Part shown: positions 1-14,692 of the stretch, in pieces
Layout: the number at the start of each line of letters is the position of its first letter
Position numbering within the stretch: the stretch's first letter is position 1
Source of the DNA: Vespa crabro
Lineage: Eukaryota > Arthropoda > Insecta > Hymenoptera > Vespidae
Reading direction: 5' to 3'
Assembly: GCF_910589235.1 (NCBI RefSeq)
Contig: NC_060962.1
Span: 1,697,732-1,761,731 of the forward strand
DNA length: 64,000 bases
Position numbers and translations under genes: made by a program
The notes under the pieces: generated by a model
What the model saw: the letters and a program-made list of their open reading frames with translations, nothing else
The model's database searches: none
What the model was told of the DNA's origin: nothing

Positions 1-1174
1 TGATAAAAAAAACTTCTCGTCAGAGTAGAGTAACCATAAAGCTTCTTATCTTAGCTTTCTAACTGAAAGTACGCACTAAAATTTTAAAAAACATAATTCT
101 TCGACTTTTTTTATCCATTACGACCTCTTCTGACGTTCACTATATTATTAAAATTTATTAATTATAAAACAAATTATAAAAATAACAAATGTTAATAATA
201 TCTTCCGAGTATTTTAAGTTGATTTTATTAATAACATATAATACATAAATGAAACAATTATAATGTTTACATTTAAAAAAAAAAAAGAAAAATTACGAAA
301 AGCAAACATATTTTGGATTGTAGATAAATCTATATTTATTTCTAAAAATATTTTCAATTTAGTTGTTAATTCTGCAAACGTATTGCTCTCTTGCAACGAG
401 AAAAAGAACGTGAGGAAATATATTATCAATCGGAATCATTATAAATTATAAAATGATAAATTGCAGAAAAAAGTATCACTAACTAAATCACATTTCATCA
501 AACTTCGTTCTTTTTCAGCCGATCAATTTTTCGAATTTTATTCCTATATTTCTTTCTTTATTGTTTGTTTTTCCTCGGACATTTTATGAACAGTAAAATG
601 TTTTGAAAGTTAACAAAGTTTTGTTGACCGCTATATAGAGCACGCCATAACATTTGATTGTTACTTTTTCTCTTTTTACAAAATAACGAGCGGCCCGTAG
701 TAAGAAGTTTTCGGGTTTCTGGTATATTTTGTGTGCGCGTGTGTATGTATATGTATATATGTAAGTGTGTGTGTGTACACGCGCGTGCATGTGTACGTAT
801 TTCGAGGGTTGGTAATAGAGCAATACGAGAAGAGCAACGCTTTTCGCCAGAGAAAATTGTCCTTCACACCTAGTCTTTCGGCATTTTATAACAATGGCTC
901 TACGAGTTAGCTTTCGTACCGTAACAGCAGCTTGCGTAAATAGAGCGAATTTATTGCAGGCTTTCGTTGCGGTTCATGAAACGAATTGCTTTGTTAAGTT
1001 AATGTTGCTCCCATGATTTAGAAACGGTACATTCTGACGAAGCTCGTTTTCGTTTACACTTCGTTGGATAAGTTCAAGAAGGAAGAAAGCACAGAATGTA
1101 GAATTTTATTGGAAAACAGAAATACGAATTTGCTAGGTGTTTCTATTTATTATTATTTTATGTAACTACTATTA

Positions 1175-1177
<3 letters not shown>

Positions 1178-1238
<61 letters not shown>
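1178..1238. repeat. (ATT)n microsatellite
   Basis: About 20 near-perfect ATT units. Confidence 0.95.
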
Positions 1239-1239
<1 letters not shown>

Positions 1240-1931
1240 CGAACGATATAAATATACTAACATAATGACGCATTAGGTTTACTTACATGCGAAGGTAAGT
1301 GGATAAGTAAATTGGTTATCGTTGAGTTAAGAAATAAAAAATAAAAATAAAAATGAAAAGGAAAAAGAGAGAAAAAGGAAGAAGAAGAACAAATTAATAA
1401 AAGAAAAGAAAAGGGATTACAAATTATAAGGGGAAATAGTGTAATTTTCTTTGAGAGGGACGTTTCAGAAAGTTAGCTTTTGCGTTAAAATACGAATGGG
1501 TCTCTAGTCGGTGGCCGTACAATTTGTTGAAAGTGTGTCCCTCTAATTTATTTAGTTTCCGAGAAAGATATTTGTATTTCTTTTATTTTGAATTGAAGCG
1601 GACAATGCGAAGAAACATTTTTTTTCTTTTTCTTTTTTTCTTTTCTTTTCTTTTTTTCCTCTCTCCTTTCTTTCTTTCTTCTTTTTTTTCTATAGAAGGA
1701 TAGAGTTCAGAGTTAAATAAAATGAAGCAGATGCGCTTGACTTTGAAAGTGGCTATATTTTTACTAATGTAAATCGAGAAGATATTCGATAAAACGTCAT
1801 ACGCATTTCCGATAGCGCTGTCACGAATATTTACATATCGATCAAGGATAAAATAAGAATCGAAATGTTTCCACCGTAAATATGACTTGAGTGCACATTA
1901 ATAATTTGAAAATGTGAACTTGATTCATATT

Positions 1932-1936
<5 letters not shown>

Positions 1937-1969
<33 letters not shown>

Positions 1970-1990
1970 CCTGTCTCTATCTCTCTTTCT
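1937..1990. repeat. (CT)n tract
   Basis: 14 perfect CT units, then an interrupted CT-rich tail. Confidence 0.9.
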
Positions 1991-3163
1991 CTTAAATTCA
2001 TGAAATTCTTCGTGAGAGAATACCGTCATCAGATTCGAAGTTATATCATTTAAAAATGCGCTGTTAAAAAGAAGTCGAAGAAAACATTTTAACGAGTTTT
2101 CGTTAAATCACTGACTATTGCTATTTCACAGATGAAATTCTATAATGTTTCAAGGTACATGTACAAAATGTTAAAACTTGATGAAAATATTTCACTCCAA
2201 GAGTGAATTCGTTTTTTTTCAGAATTTATTTTTATCGACAGACCGTAGAAGATATTTCTTTTTTTTTTCGTCCATTAACTAATGTCGAAAGGACGCGATT
2301 GCGATCAATAAAAGGAAGAAAAATATAATTGAGATGCCTTATTTCGTATTTTACATAAATTTAGTTTACTTCATAGTAAATTATTTTCAATTTTCGTCGA
2401 TAAAATAAGCATATTACATGTATGCATGTATGTATACATGTATGCATATAGATAGGTATGTATATATTCAGAAAAGATTAGATATTTCCTGAAAAGTGGT
2501 TGAACTTTCGGTTCGGTTGTTCGCCAACGTCATCGTGTTTCTAGATGAAAGAAAATTCTTGAAGTTTTTGTCGTTTGATCCGAAATTCGATATTACCGCG
2601 AATATCTAATGGAAAGGTCAATCTGCTGGGATATTACGTGTGGTTCCATAGAAAGATTTAATAATAAGATAAGAACATCGTTTCTAGGAGCTTTAGGATC
2701 TAAACGCAAAACGAAGCATAATCGATTATCGCTTTATAAACAACATCGAACATACTCTTATCCTCATGTTCTAATCGATGAATCAAGGAGATTTAATATA
2801 TCGTTCTATGTCTAACGCTTGACGTATTAAGAAAACAAAACAAAGGTGCGCGTTCCTTTGAGAATCGTACGATTACTTGCACGATTAAAGGAATCGATTA
2901 AATAAACGAGGAGAAACCACCTCTGAGACTGAATAATGGGAGAGAAAAGTACAGAGTGACGACGTTTCCGAAGTAAATATCCGAGGGAGATTAGGTGAAC
3001 AACACGTTACTGTCGTCTCTGCGAGAAAACGCAATCGCAAAAACGAAATTCTCAGCACGATGTAACTCCTTCCTCAGTGGGCTGAGGTACTAGAAGAGAG
3101 TGGAGCATGTCGAGAGAGTAGGTAGAGCACTTCTACGTTCAACCCTAACTATTCTATGTAGCA

Positions 3164-3167
<4 letters not shown>

Positions 3168-3198
<31 letters not shown>
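3168..3198. repeat. (GA)n microsatellite
   Basis: About 14 GA units followed by GAAA-rich sequence. Confidence 0.92.
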
Positions 3199-3201
<3 letters not shown>

Positions 3202-5270
3202 AAGAGAAAGAAGTCAGCATCAGGATTCGTTCTTTTTCTCTTTACTGTACAACCAGTTTTTTCTTTTTCTACTTCACTTGGTTGAACTCTTTATCCGACT
3301 GGCTCATCCTCTTCTTTTCTTCGTTTCTTCTAACCTTCGTTTGACTATTTTAATCTTTGATTATCTTCAAATTAGACTAACGAAAGAATAGCATGAATTG
3401 TCGGAAAGTCCTAATGAGATATGTTCAGAAGAGATATGTTCGATTAATTTAAGACAGATAAATGTTGTTAATGATGACAAGTGAAATATAAATAAAGAGA
3501 AAATAATTATTTTCCCTGAGGTATTTTTGTTATTCATGTAAAATAAAGATTAAAATATCTCATCACATCAAATATTCGAATATAATACATATAATTATAC
3601 AAAATCGAATTTTTCTTGAACGTGACGTTGAAGACACCTCCGTTGAGACTATCTTTCGTCTCTTTCTCTTGCGATTCAGTTTATGTCGATACTCATTTGA
3701 TTAGTCACGTCGTTCGTGAGCGACCATTTTAATAGCACAAAGCGGCAATTTCGCAAGTATCTGAAGTATCTGAAACCACTGTCAGTAACATTCGTAACTT
3801 CCGTTGCAAAATGTATGCCGATTATAAATACATTATCTCTTTCCATTCGATGCATTATTACTCGTGGTCGAGCAACGCCAAGAAACGCGATATTGAAATG
3901 GTTATTGTTGTGAATTATAAAAGGATTAAGGGCAGTCTACAGGCATTTCAAATATGTCAATAACATGCGCCCCCTTTCGTTTCTCATTTTGAAAATGTCC
4001 AACGAAGAAGCATGTTTTTGTGAGATTTTTAGCTAGAATTTCGAGTGTATGTAGCGCGTGTATATTATTTTTCGTATAACCCATCCCTTTCATCGTTTTT
4101 ATCAATTTCATGTTTTAACGTTCGTAAACTTTCACTACGATGGTATGAGAATTTTCGGTAAATTCAAAAGCATAAGGATTAATTAATTTATTACACTCTA
4201 CTACTTCTCTCACAGTTTCAAAATCGTATTTGCAATTTGCCGAACTACTCGCTTGGTTTATACGAACGTTCGATTTTTTCCTGGGTTGCGTTCCTTTTTT
4301 TGTTATTGATTTAATAATTTTCGTGAATTAATGGATGCATACATACATCGACATACATGAATCAAGGAAGATGGAAGTTTCAACGATTAAATTCGTACAT
4401 GCGTGAGAATGAAATCCGCGATTCTATCGTTCTATGAAATCGATTCAACTATCGATTTGTGGTTAAACTACTATTGGCTAACTATTGGCTAACGGCTTTT
4501 TTAAGAGAACAATAGATAGGAACATTCATAATAGTATAGAAAGGACGAAAGGGTTGAATAATCAACTAAAATATAAACTGTTGAGCTTTTGATGAAAAAG
4601 CATTGTTACGTTAATGGTTTTGTTAATGCATTAGCTGCTTGCCAAGCTATTTTCTTTCAAATCGAGAACAAATATTGTTTACTTCTACGTGTTTGAATTC
4701 ATTAAATGCTCTTAGGATTCATTCGATTGGGAAATAAAAGATAGCCAAGTCGTTTCGTTTTGGTCGATCGCTGTTTCTGACCTTGTCTTTAAATTAACGA
4801 TTTCGTAAACATTTAATTTAGTTGGACGAGGTATGTAAATTTGATTTATTTGTGTTATTTATAATGAACATTAAATTACTTATAATGAAATTAACAATTA
4901 ACAATAATATATGAATGAATGATAGAATTAATGATGGAATTTACATAAGTATGTAAATCAATAAACGAGAATGATAAACTGAAGGAAAGTAAAGAACTTT
5001 TTACGTTGATTCGTGAAAAATGAATGACGAGCTTCGTAATAAGTCAGAGGCGATTTCTTCGAAATATTGGTAATCATTGATATAGTGCATTTTTTCCGAT
5101 TCATCGATGTTCCCATTCATTTTCAGTCGCTAATTAGGAGTCAATGGGAGGAGCTGTATATAGTAGAAACAACAATAGGACACATTGTGACGCTGTTTTA
5201 AAAAAGCACAAAATAAAAACTTAATTAACGGCTTAATTAAATGCGAATACAAGAGACGTGGCATGATGAT

Positions 5271-5292
5271 AAATATACGCATGCGTATATTT
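5271..5292. repeat. 22-bp perfect palindrome
   Basis: Centred on GCATGC with arms AAATATACGCA; it reads the same on both strands with no spacer. Confidence 0.9.
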
Positions 5293-6308
5293 TCATGGGA
5301 AACTTTCATCGTTATGTTTTTTTGTTTTTGTTTTTTTTTTTCTTTTTTTATTTGTTTCTAAAGCAAATGATATTTAAAAGAGAAAGATGAGTATTTATGG
5401 TCTGATCAATTTATACAGAGTGTTCCATTTTATATTTCGTTTAAAAATATCATCGTTTATGTTTATATAATATTCAACGTTTATTCCAACGTTAAAAAAA
5501 AATTAAAAAAAGTGTTATTATATGTGAAATAGAGAATATACTTACGTCGTACATATGTGCATATATACATATGTGTTCACGAAATCGAATCATTTCTCGA
5601 TGCCGTCACCAATACCTACCTTTTAAAAGAGATCGCTAAAGTACTATTATACGACGCAAAGGGAATTCAGAAAAACGGTTGGAATACTTAATTTCGTGTC
5701 ATCTAAATTCTAGTCGAACATAATCGAAGTCATGCGAAAGCTTTTTCCATGAGACCGATAAGATCTTTAAGATTTCAGAGAAATCGCGCATTTTTTATTT
5801 CTATCCGTTTTTATATTTATATCTTATTTATTTTCGTCTTGTTACTTATATTTAAAAAAAAAAAACTAAAGATTATTTACGTAACGTCCTAATACGTTTC
5901 TTGATACGTCGTTTTTAAATATTTTAATTCATAATAATTTTAATTGGTTTAATTCAATATCTCATTTTTAATAATTAAAATCGTCCAATAATTGAACTCT
6001 TCCTCTAGAAAAGTTTTCTTCTCCAACTTTCATATATTAATATATGTATATATATGAATTTTATATGGAATTTGTGATGATCCCGCATTAAGGCAAATAT
6101 TTACTTGAAAGTTTGCAACGAATCATGTATGGGATAAATAACGAAGGAGACGAAAGTGGGGTTTTACGATAAAAGCGCAACCGCGTCTAAGAAAATTCAT
6201 TTGGCTCGGAAATGCCAAGCGAGCGAACGAGACGATATCGGGCGGCTTTTAACGAGAATCAAGTTACGTCATGAAAATGTGTGTGTGTGTATGAGAGAGA
6301 GAGAGAGA

Positions 6309-6374
6309 GAAATAGAATAGATGTTAAAAGAAAGATGGAGAGAGTTAGAAATAGAATAGATGTTAAAAGAAAGA
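6309..6374. repeat. 39-bp-period tandem duplication beside a GA array
   Basis: A 27-base segment starting GAAATAGAATAGATG occurs at 6309 and again at 6348, in a GT/GA-rich setting (6278-6310). Confidence 0.9.
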
Positions 6375-6647
6375 GAGAGAGAGAGACTAAGAGAAAGGAA
6401 GATAGCGATAGACAAGCATTAAGACTGTCGATCCAGTTCGAAAGTTGCAACTCGAAAGTTTTCACGACGTTAATGGCCGACTCGTTTGTATTTAGAGTGA
6501 CTTACTCGAAACTTATCACTTTTACGTTTACGCAAAAAAGGAATTTATGCCTGAGGTGAAAGAAATATAGTTATACGTTTGTATAACGATGACATCATAC
6601 AGAATCGCATAGCGTGTTTCGATTCAAAACATCTGTTGAGAAACGAC

Positions 6648-6671
6648 GGAAGGAAGGAAGGAAGGAAGGAA
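6648..6671. repeat. (GGAA)n microsatellite
   Basis: About six perfect tetranucleotide units. Confidence 0.9.
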
Positions 6672-7184
6672 ATCTCCATCGAGGTTACAGTGACTGCCAT
6701 CCGTTCGGCTATAAATTTTGGCCTCAGTCGAGCGATCGAGAAGGGTGTATTAACTAACTCGAGAGCCAGTAAATCGAGTTAAGCCACGATTCGGCACGTT
6801 CGTTGGACCTTTACAAAGGGCAACTATCCCACGTACTTTGGAACTTCGCATGATATTTCTTTTCTCTTTCTTGCAATAGACCTACTCTCCTCTTTTTGCT
6901 TGCATTCGTAATTATAATGTAACTGGAATTTCAATTAACCAATTAACCAATTATCTAATTATCTAATTTAGTATCCTTCCAAAGAAAAGAGAAGAAGAAA
7001 TGCAATCTACCAATTCGAAGAATTCGAACTTCTCTTGAATTTTGCACCCGTCAGACTCGATTTTCCGTTGCCTGTAGGTTTCTCTCAGCTTACTTGACGT
7101 ATTTACGAGCTACCCTTTTTATTTCTTTTTTCCTATCATCCTTCTTTCTTTACGCGTATACATGTACATGTATAGGTGTGTGTG

Positions 7185-7187
<3 letters not shown>

Positions 7188-7234
<47 letters not shown>
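7188..7234. repeat. (TA)n microsatellite
   Basis: About 23 TA units after a GT/TATG lead-in; a second short TA array lies at 7321-7349. Confidence 0.93.
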
Positions 7235-7235
<1 letters not shown>

Positions 7236-7750
7236 CTACGTATATACTTGAATATCTCACCGAGAAATCGTTTAGAAAAAAGTATTTGCATCACGATAGT
7301 ATTTACTTGAAGATATGTACATATATATACATATATATATATATATACGTATAGATGATCAAGGTACTTATTGGACTTTTTCTTTTTTTAAATTTATCCG
7401 TTAAGAAAGTACATATCTCGGTCTGTTTGTTTTGCTGATTCATCTGATGTAAATCTAATCAACATTCGTGGTAATACTTTGATCTTATAAAGACAGATAG
7501 ACAGTCGAAGATCTTACCGGAAAATTACGGTTAAAAAAATAGTAATTTAAACAAACCTCTTAAAAAAATATACGAATTAAAAATCATTTTCGGTCCATCG
7601 TGATCCCTTCTATAGATCTGTCGGTCATTAAAAAAGTTTTCATCTTATTCTCATAGTTTTTAAACTATTCGTAGTAATAGTTATTGGACTACCCTCTATA
7701 TCCGTTGACCTTCTTTTACTGTATAAAAAAATATACCTAGTTTTCCGTTT

Positions 7751-7753
<3 letters not shown>

Positions 7754-7814
<61 letters not shown>
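7754..7814. repeat. (CT)n microsatellite
   Basis: About 30 uninterrupted CT units. Confidence 0.95.
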
Positions 7815-7818
<4 letters not shown>

Positions 7819-8672
7819 CTTCCTAGTAAAGTTTCTTCGTCAGAAAGTTTATGACAGTAGGATACTCACCCCCTACCATCAAGTAGTTCCCTTTCCATTC
7901 CTTTCGATGATCGTAAGATAATACTAAATAATCTGGTACGGTCAAATCGAGCGACTCGTATTCGTGACACATGATCGAAGTATCAGTTATCTGTATTTGG
8001 TATTATCCCACCGTTCTCGAGCCATACCTAGCTTGGCCTATGATTCCTTTCTCTATCTTTCTCTCACACACGAACGTGCTCATCCGACCACCCACGAATT
8101 CAACTTCGCTCGTTTTCGAGGTAACAATGAAGAGATTTTCCAGCTCGTGCTGGTTTAATTAAGCATCGATGAAAGGCAAGCAGATTGCGCGCTTTCCAAT
8201 GCTAAAATGGAAATTCGACCTTCCTTAATTATTGCGTCTACCATTATATAGATCTTTTTTTTTCTTTTCCTCTCTCTTTCTCTCCCTCTTTCTTTGCATC
8301 TTCTACATTTTCTTTTTTCCTTTTGTAATTTTCTTTCGACGAGTTAAAACAACTTCTCCGATTTGATTGATTGCCAAGTGATTGACGTTCTGTCAAAAAA
8401 ATTTGTATTTGATTGAAGATAAAAAAAAGAGAAAGAAACGTAGAGAATATTAGGAAATCTAATTGGAGAGGAAAATTAGTTTTTGATCTGGCGACAGGTG
8501 AGAAAATTCTTTCGTTCGAATTCATAAGTAGATGAACATTATGATCGAAATATCGATTTGCAAGGTAAGATTAAATATTTCACTCGTATATTAATAAATT
8601 GATCGGGCTTCCTTCGTTTTTAATATCTTAAGGAAGTAGTAATTTGCAATGAGATAACAATTTGGAGAAAGG

Positions 8673-8705
<33 letters not shown>

Positions 8706-8714
8706 ATCTCTATT

Positions 8715-8745
<31 letters not shown>

Positions 8746-8768
8746 TTCTCTCTCTCTCTTTTTCTCTC
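8673..8768. repeat. CT-rich tract
   Basis: CT units interrupted by CTTT and CTAT. A 36-bp GA array follows on the same strand at 8859-8894, so the pair could fold as an inverted repeat. Confidence 0.9.
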
Positions 8769-8854
8769 TTCTATCGGAAAAAAGAGAGCTCTTTTATAGA
8801 GTATCCAGCCTACTCTTTACTTTTTATCTTTCGCTCACTCACTCACTTTCTCAA

Positions 8855-8897
<43 letters not shown>

Positions 8898-9808
8898 GTT
8901 TAAAGTAACAAGCGAAGTTGAAATTCAAGCTACGCTTGGCAAACGAAACTATTTTTCTTCCTCTTGGGTATGTTGTCTTGGTACATAATTTTCTATCAAA
9001 ATCAGAGACTCTCGGAACGACTCATATTTCTTCTTTTTTGTTTTTCATTGAAATATAATATATCTACATGTTTGCAAACCATCAATAGGGATAACTTCGA
9101 ATGAAATTGTTCGACAACATACGAGAACTTTTATGATTTCAATGAAGAAAATGCCATTTTAAAAGATGTTCTTTAAGCGTGAAAGAAACAAAGAAATTGT
9201 GAATTCTTCGTGAAAAGTAGAGATAGACATATTATAGAAAGAATTTGAATATCATTTTGGGGTCAATATTAGATTTACTTTTCCTGTTACTATCCGCCTA
9301 TATATTCTCCAACTTTTACGGAGAATGAATAATACATCTTGATGGGTAACACTGTATTGTAATCGTAATATACGAATTGTATCAAAAGAATCTAAAGAAC
9401 ATCAATAGAAGTTTCATTTTGTGTTCTTTTATATCGTAAGAAAAAAAATTAATTCGAATATTATCGAATTTTGTATGATGCGTATTTGTATCAATGTTGA
9501 AAGCAATCGAGCGAAATATTTCGTTTATCTTTTTTTGAGCATGAGATCGAAATAATATCCACATACTTCTTCAACGTCTAATTTAATGAACGTCCACGTG
9601 CACAGCATAAGAAGATGATTTTACTAGAAAACTCAGTCATCAGCGTGTTTTCTGCAAGTCTGCTGGCAAAGACGGCTCTTCAACTCGTTTTTTCCATTAT
9701 AAATAACTTCAGGATCGATCGTAGAAGTACCTTGCCGTTATTTCGAGTGACATCGAGACGAAAATTTTGTGCCAAAAGGTAATTCTTTTGGCACGGAATC
9801 GGAATTGT

Positions 9809-9811
<3 letters not shown>

Positions 9812-9865
<54 letters not shown>

Positions 9866-9899
9866 GAGAGAAAGAGAGAAAGAGAGAGAGAGAGAGAGA
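9812..9899. repeat. (GA)n tract with GAAA variants
   Basis: About 20 GA units, four GAGAAA steps, then GA again. Confidence 0.93.
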
Positions 9900-10481
9900 C
9901 TAAAATTCACGCTACGCTGCACAAACAGAGCGTCAAGTTAGCTCTCTTCGCATTTCGTTGTCTCTCTTTTCTACCTTTGATTATGCAACTTCTCCAACTG
10001 CTATGTCGTTACTCCTTTACTCAAGATCACTTATCTTTTCTATTTAACTGTGATATATTAATTATTAATAAAGCTATTATAAAGAATTAAATGTATCTTG
10101 TTCAGGGAAAAGGAAATAATAGTATTATACTTTATGGGAATAATTTTTTCTTTTATTTTTTAATATATTTCGTTGCATCTGAATTGCGATTTGTACGAAA
10201 AAAAATCATATACAAATAAGTTCGTACGCTATTATTTTAACAGAAAGTTAACGTTGTAATATAACGACATAGAATTCTCTATCTTTATTCCGGTATACGG
10301 TATCTATGAGTTCGAGAGAGGTACAGGAAATTTGACCGTCATAGTCGAAAATCTCAACAGTGAGCCGAACGCGACTAATGTTTCGATAAATGACAGTACA
10401 AAATCGAGTTTCAGTGAATCTGACTGGAAAATAAGCAACTTGCCGAATGCCGTGGTACTTTAACGATTTTACGCTACTCAT

Positions 10482-10494
10482 CTCTCTCTTTCTT

Positions 10495-10548
<54 letters not shown>

Positions 10549-10566
10549 TCTCTTCCTCCTTCCCTC
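10482..10566. repeat. (CT)n tract
   Basis: About 20 perfect CT units within a longer pyrimidine-only stretch. The complementary GA array 10720-10764 lies 150 bp downstream. Confidence 0.93.
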
Positions 10567-10717
10567 TCACTTTTCCTCCCTTTACATTTATTCTTCGAAC
10601 AGTACAAACTTGCAACTGCAAGTTACTCTTTGAACAAAGGAAAATCTTAACTGCTAGTCGAACTTCCGAAACGTTTTAATTACATCCCACGGCCTGAAAG
10701 AAAGAGAGGGAGAAACT

Positions 10718-10719
<2 letters not shown>

Positions 10720-10764
<45 letters not shown>
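10720..10764. repeat. (GA)n microsatellite
   Basis: About 22 GA units. Confidence 0.93.
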
Positions 10765-10769
<5 letters not shown>

Positions 10770-11111
10770 AAAGGAAGAATCGAAGACGCGGAACTAAGAG
10801 ATTGAAGATACTTTGGGGTTAAATTTCGTTGGTGGAGAAATCTTCGTTAGAACGTGAACGCTTTTAGAAAAGACGATTGATATATGAAAGTAACGAAATC
10901 TAAAATTGTTGGGAAGTTTTCAACATCGGTTTCATTACATAAGATTGTTTCGAAATGCACTGTACTTTAATAGAAAAGATTGTTCTTTTTAAATGACATA
11001 TAAATTTTAAATGATTTATAAATGTTAGACGTTCAACACTGCTATTAGCATCATCATTATCATAATTATCTTCATTGTTATTATAATCCAACATAATTGT
11101 TATTATAATAC

Positions 11112-11142
11112 AATATAATATAATATAATATAATATAATATA
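11112..11142. repeat. (ATAAT)n pentanucleotide repeat
   Basis: Six perfect five-base units. Confidence 0.9.
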
Positions 11143-11433
11143 AGCCGACAAATTGTTATTATATTTAGAACTTTTTATCGATCTCACTTCATTTCCCTGC
11201 AACTTGCTCGCGAATCAACGATTTTAATTCTATTACAATAAAATAATTAGGACGATTAAAACTTGTAGAAAATCCATTAAAATTGTGAATCAATTAAGAA
11301 TAATTATCTTAATAGAAATAAAGTAAAATGAAACGAAAGGGAGAGAGATACAAAATCTATCACATTATTGTATTAACAGCATTATCAACGAATCGTACGA
11401 GCTTTTTAGATTCTTGATCTTCATTTCACATAT

Positions 11434-11484
11434 ACATACATACATACATACATACATATGTTATATATATATATATATATATAT
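11434..11484. repeat. (CATA)n followed by (TA)n
   Basis: Six CATA units, then about 11 TA units. Confidence 0.9.
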
Positions 11485-12640
11485 CTCATTCTATTAACTT
11501 TTCGGTCTACTGGGAATCCAAACTTGACGGTTTGAGTTGAGCGTTGGAGCTTTAAAAGAGAGAACTAGACTAAAGTTCTCTCCGGAAGATACTTCCTTAC
11601 GTTTCCGGTCTTCCATCGTGAAACTTGTTAATCGTGCCAAGTAATGAATGTAGAAACTTGGCGATTGTGATTCATGACTCTAGATCAAGATCTTATTCCT
11701 TCTTATCCGTCAAACGAGTATTGTCTTGTACCAACGAATCAGGCATTTTGTACTTCATCCTCTATTCCTTTCTCTTTTTTTTTCTTATTTTTCTTTTTTA
11801 ACGGTGGTAAGTAAGCAAAGGAAAGAAGGAATTCGCGTGGAACAAACTCGGTACATGCTGGAAACACAAATGTGCGCACGCGCACCTCTATAATCGAATG
11901 CGATCGCGTGGAAAGATGTCAAGGTCGTTCGTAATAAAGCCAAGGTGGTAATAAGTTCGACTCGTACTCTTTTCCAGTCTTAATTCACTCTTTCTTTCTT
12001 GTTTTTTCTCTCTCGCTCTCTCTATCTCTATCTCTATTCCTCTCTTTGTAATCTTTTATTTTTCTCTCTCTAACAGAATTGCTTTCTCGGTCGTTCGAGC
12101 ATTTAATCGCCAAGGAAAGAAACAAATCCAACGACGTTTTATATAATCGTACTCGATCTTCATCGTCGATGGACTCGAGGAATTCAATGAATTGCAATTT
12201 AATCGAAATTCAAAAATAAGTTGAAAAGAACTCAAACAATTTAACGAATTTTTATGACACGGAAAACACAACCGTTAAAGAAAGATTGGAACGTATTAGA
12301 TATAGCCTTTGAGCTATACGATCGAACAAGCTGTTTAAAGGATTTCCTGTTGTTAGAAAGGAAATTTACAATAACAGGTATTGTAGAATATGATAGAAGG
12401 AGATTGAAAAAAAAATCAAAAGAAAAAAGAAAAAAAAGGAACAAGGAAAGAATTTGCATAAAGAATTTATCGAATTTTACAAGAATTTTTCTTTTTATTT
12501 TCTGTTGTTTCTCTTTTTCTTTATTTCCTTCGATTAGAATTTTTTTTACACGAATTTACGAGATTCACCGATCTGTTCTTTTTACATTACGGAAATTTTT
12601 GCAGGAATGCAGGAAAGACATAGAAACGAGGAAGAGAAAA

Positions 12641-12646
12641 AGATAG

Positions 12647-12702
<56 letters not shown>
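12641..12702. repeat. (GATA)n followed by (GA)n
   Basis: Six GATA units changing directly into about 17 GA units. Confidence 0.93.
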
Positions 12703-12705
<3 letters not shown>

Positions 12706-12944
12706 ATTTTAATTAGCCGTCCGAAAGTTAAGAAAATCAAGCTAAATTGGAACGCTTTTAAAAGTTTTCTCTGTGGAATTCTGAGCACAAGCGATCATTG
12801 TTTCTCCTTACGTCATTTCCTTCCGATGGCAGATCGAAATTCGTAATGAAATTCATTGTAAAATTTTCCTTATACGAGTATATGGACATTTCCAAATGCT
12901 CGAACCTTTTTTTCCTGTCCCTATCTCTTCCTATATCTTCCTCT

Positions 12945-12980
12945 CCCCCCCCCCCCCCCCTCTCTCTCTCTCTCTCTTTC
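12945..12980. repeat. C16 run followed by (TC)n
   Basis: Sixteen consecutive C bases, rare in this AT-rich window, then about nine TC units. Confidence 0.93.
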
Positions 12981-13223
12981 TTTTTCTATCTCTTTCGTAG
13001 GTAAAAGCATAGTGCTAAAATATTAAGCCCTAACGAATTCGTTTTCCGCAAGCGTGGAACTCTCCGGTTTATGAATATTGCAAGGCTGCGAATTATTCTC
13101 GAGTAGTAGATAGTAGGGATACTGTTGGTGGGGTAGGATGGATTAAAGTGTAGATGCGACCTATACCAGAAGATGATTATGTATGCAAATCATTAAAGTC
13201 TCTAGATTTTCGCTATTCGTAAA

Positions 13224-13257
13224 TACACACACAAACACACACACACACACACATACT

Positions 13258-13315
<58 letters not shown>

Positions 13316-13353
13316 GATGATCCACTAACTGTAAGTGTTAACTGAAATATTTC

Positions 13354-13382
<29 letters not shown>
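13224..13382. repeat. CA array, TA array and A29 run
   Basis: CA units at 13224-13253, about 23 TA units at 13267-13312, and 29 consecutive A bases at 13354-13382. Confidence 0.92.
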
Positions 13383-13385
<3 letters not shown>

Positions 13386-14647
13386 TTAATCTATTTATGA
13401 TTGCCTTTTTTTCTTTTTTTATTATTATTCTCTAAATGATTACATTATACTTTTGTAAATTATTATTATTGAAATATAGAAATACTAAAAACTTTTCGTG
13501 TTCGTAATAGTCTAGTTAATTATTTCTAAATATTTTAATTACAAAGTAAATAACAGGAGAATAAAATATTGGTCTATATTTTAAAAATTATATTGACTGG
13601 AATTGAAATTCTCTCTCTCTCTTCTTGATATTATATCGTCACGTAAAACAAATATTATCAGCATTTACATGCGTATTTAACTACGTGAATATTTATATTA
13701 CGATTTCATAAAATTCTATCTATGATATAATACAACGGAAATATCGAGGCCTGTGGAAAAATGAGCTATGAGAAAGAAAGAAGTATTGTTTCATCGATCG
13801 TAACGTAGTCTCAATTTTTTTAAGTTTGCGAAAATGCTTGGATTTTTCTATGCCAAGGCGAAACTAATAATAAAAGTAAAATTTTATTGGATCGAGGGTA
13901 CTTCGAGATCTCGCATGATCTCGATAAATTTCGTCTCTTCGCATTTTTATGTGATCAATGTGAGCTTCGAACATTTAACGTTTTATGAACGTAACGCAGG
14001 GATTTACAATCGATCCTTCTTTTTCTTATACTTTTACTTTTTATTATTATTATTTTTATTACTCAACTACGTCGCTATTCCCTGTTATAAAGCAATTACT
14101 TTTTTCACAATCTCTAAGTAAGTTCTACATATATGATGTCATCATTAATTTTATTGATATGATAATAACAAATATATATATTAATGAAAATATGGAAATA
14201 CTAATATAAGTTAAAGATTATTTTCGAGAAATTAACGTTGGATCAAGTATGTAGTACATATACCAATATAAAGCTGAGGATAGAAAATAACGTTTCGTTT
14301 GAGGAAACTGATAGATCGTATTAATTTTCAAACGGTAGAATATATTAATTCTCCTTTTATTTCTATTTATATGTCTGTCTGTCTCTCTATCTGTCTTTCT
14401 GTTTGTCTATCTATTTATCTATTTCTCTCTTTCTCTCCTTTCTTTATACCTATAGACGTACGTGTGTGTGTGTATGTATATATATCTGTCTCCGTCAGAA
14501 AAAGGAATTTCCACGAAATAAGCAAGAAAATCGAGAATGCTTTGCAACGAAATTCCTTCTTTATTTCTTTGGAATCGTGATAACGCGATCCCGTGACTTT
14601 TATCTTCCTATCGAAATCAAATCGTCCTTTACATTCAATGGCAATAC

Positions 14648-14692
14648 CAGCACTAGCACTAGCACCAGCAGTAGCAGCAGTAGCAGCTGCAT
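14648..14692. repeat. imperfect AGC/AGT triplet tract
   Basis: About 15 triplets of the AGC, ACC and AGT type; short relative of the tract at 26475-26640. Confidence 0.8.
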
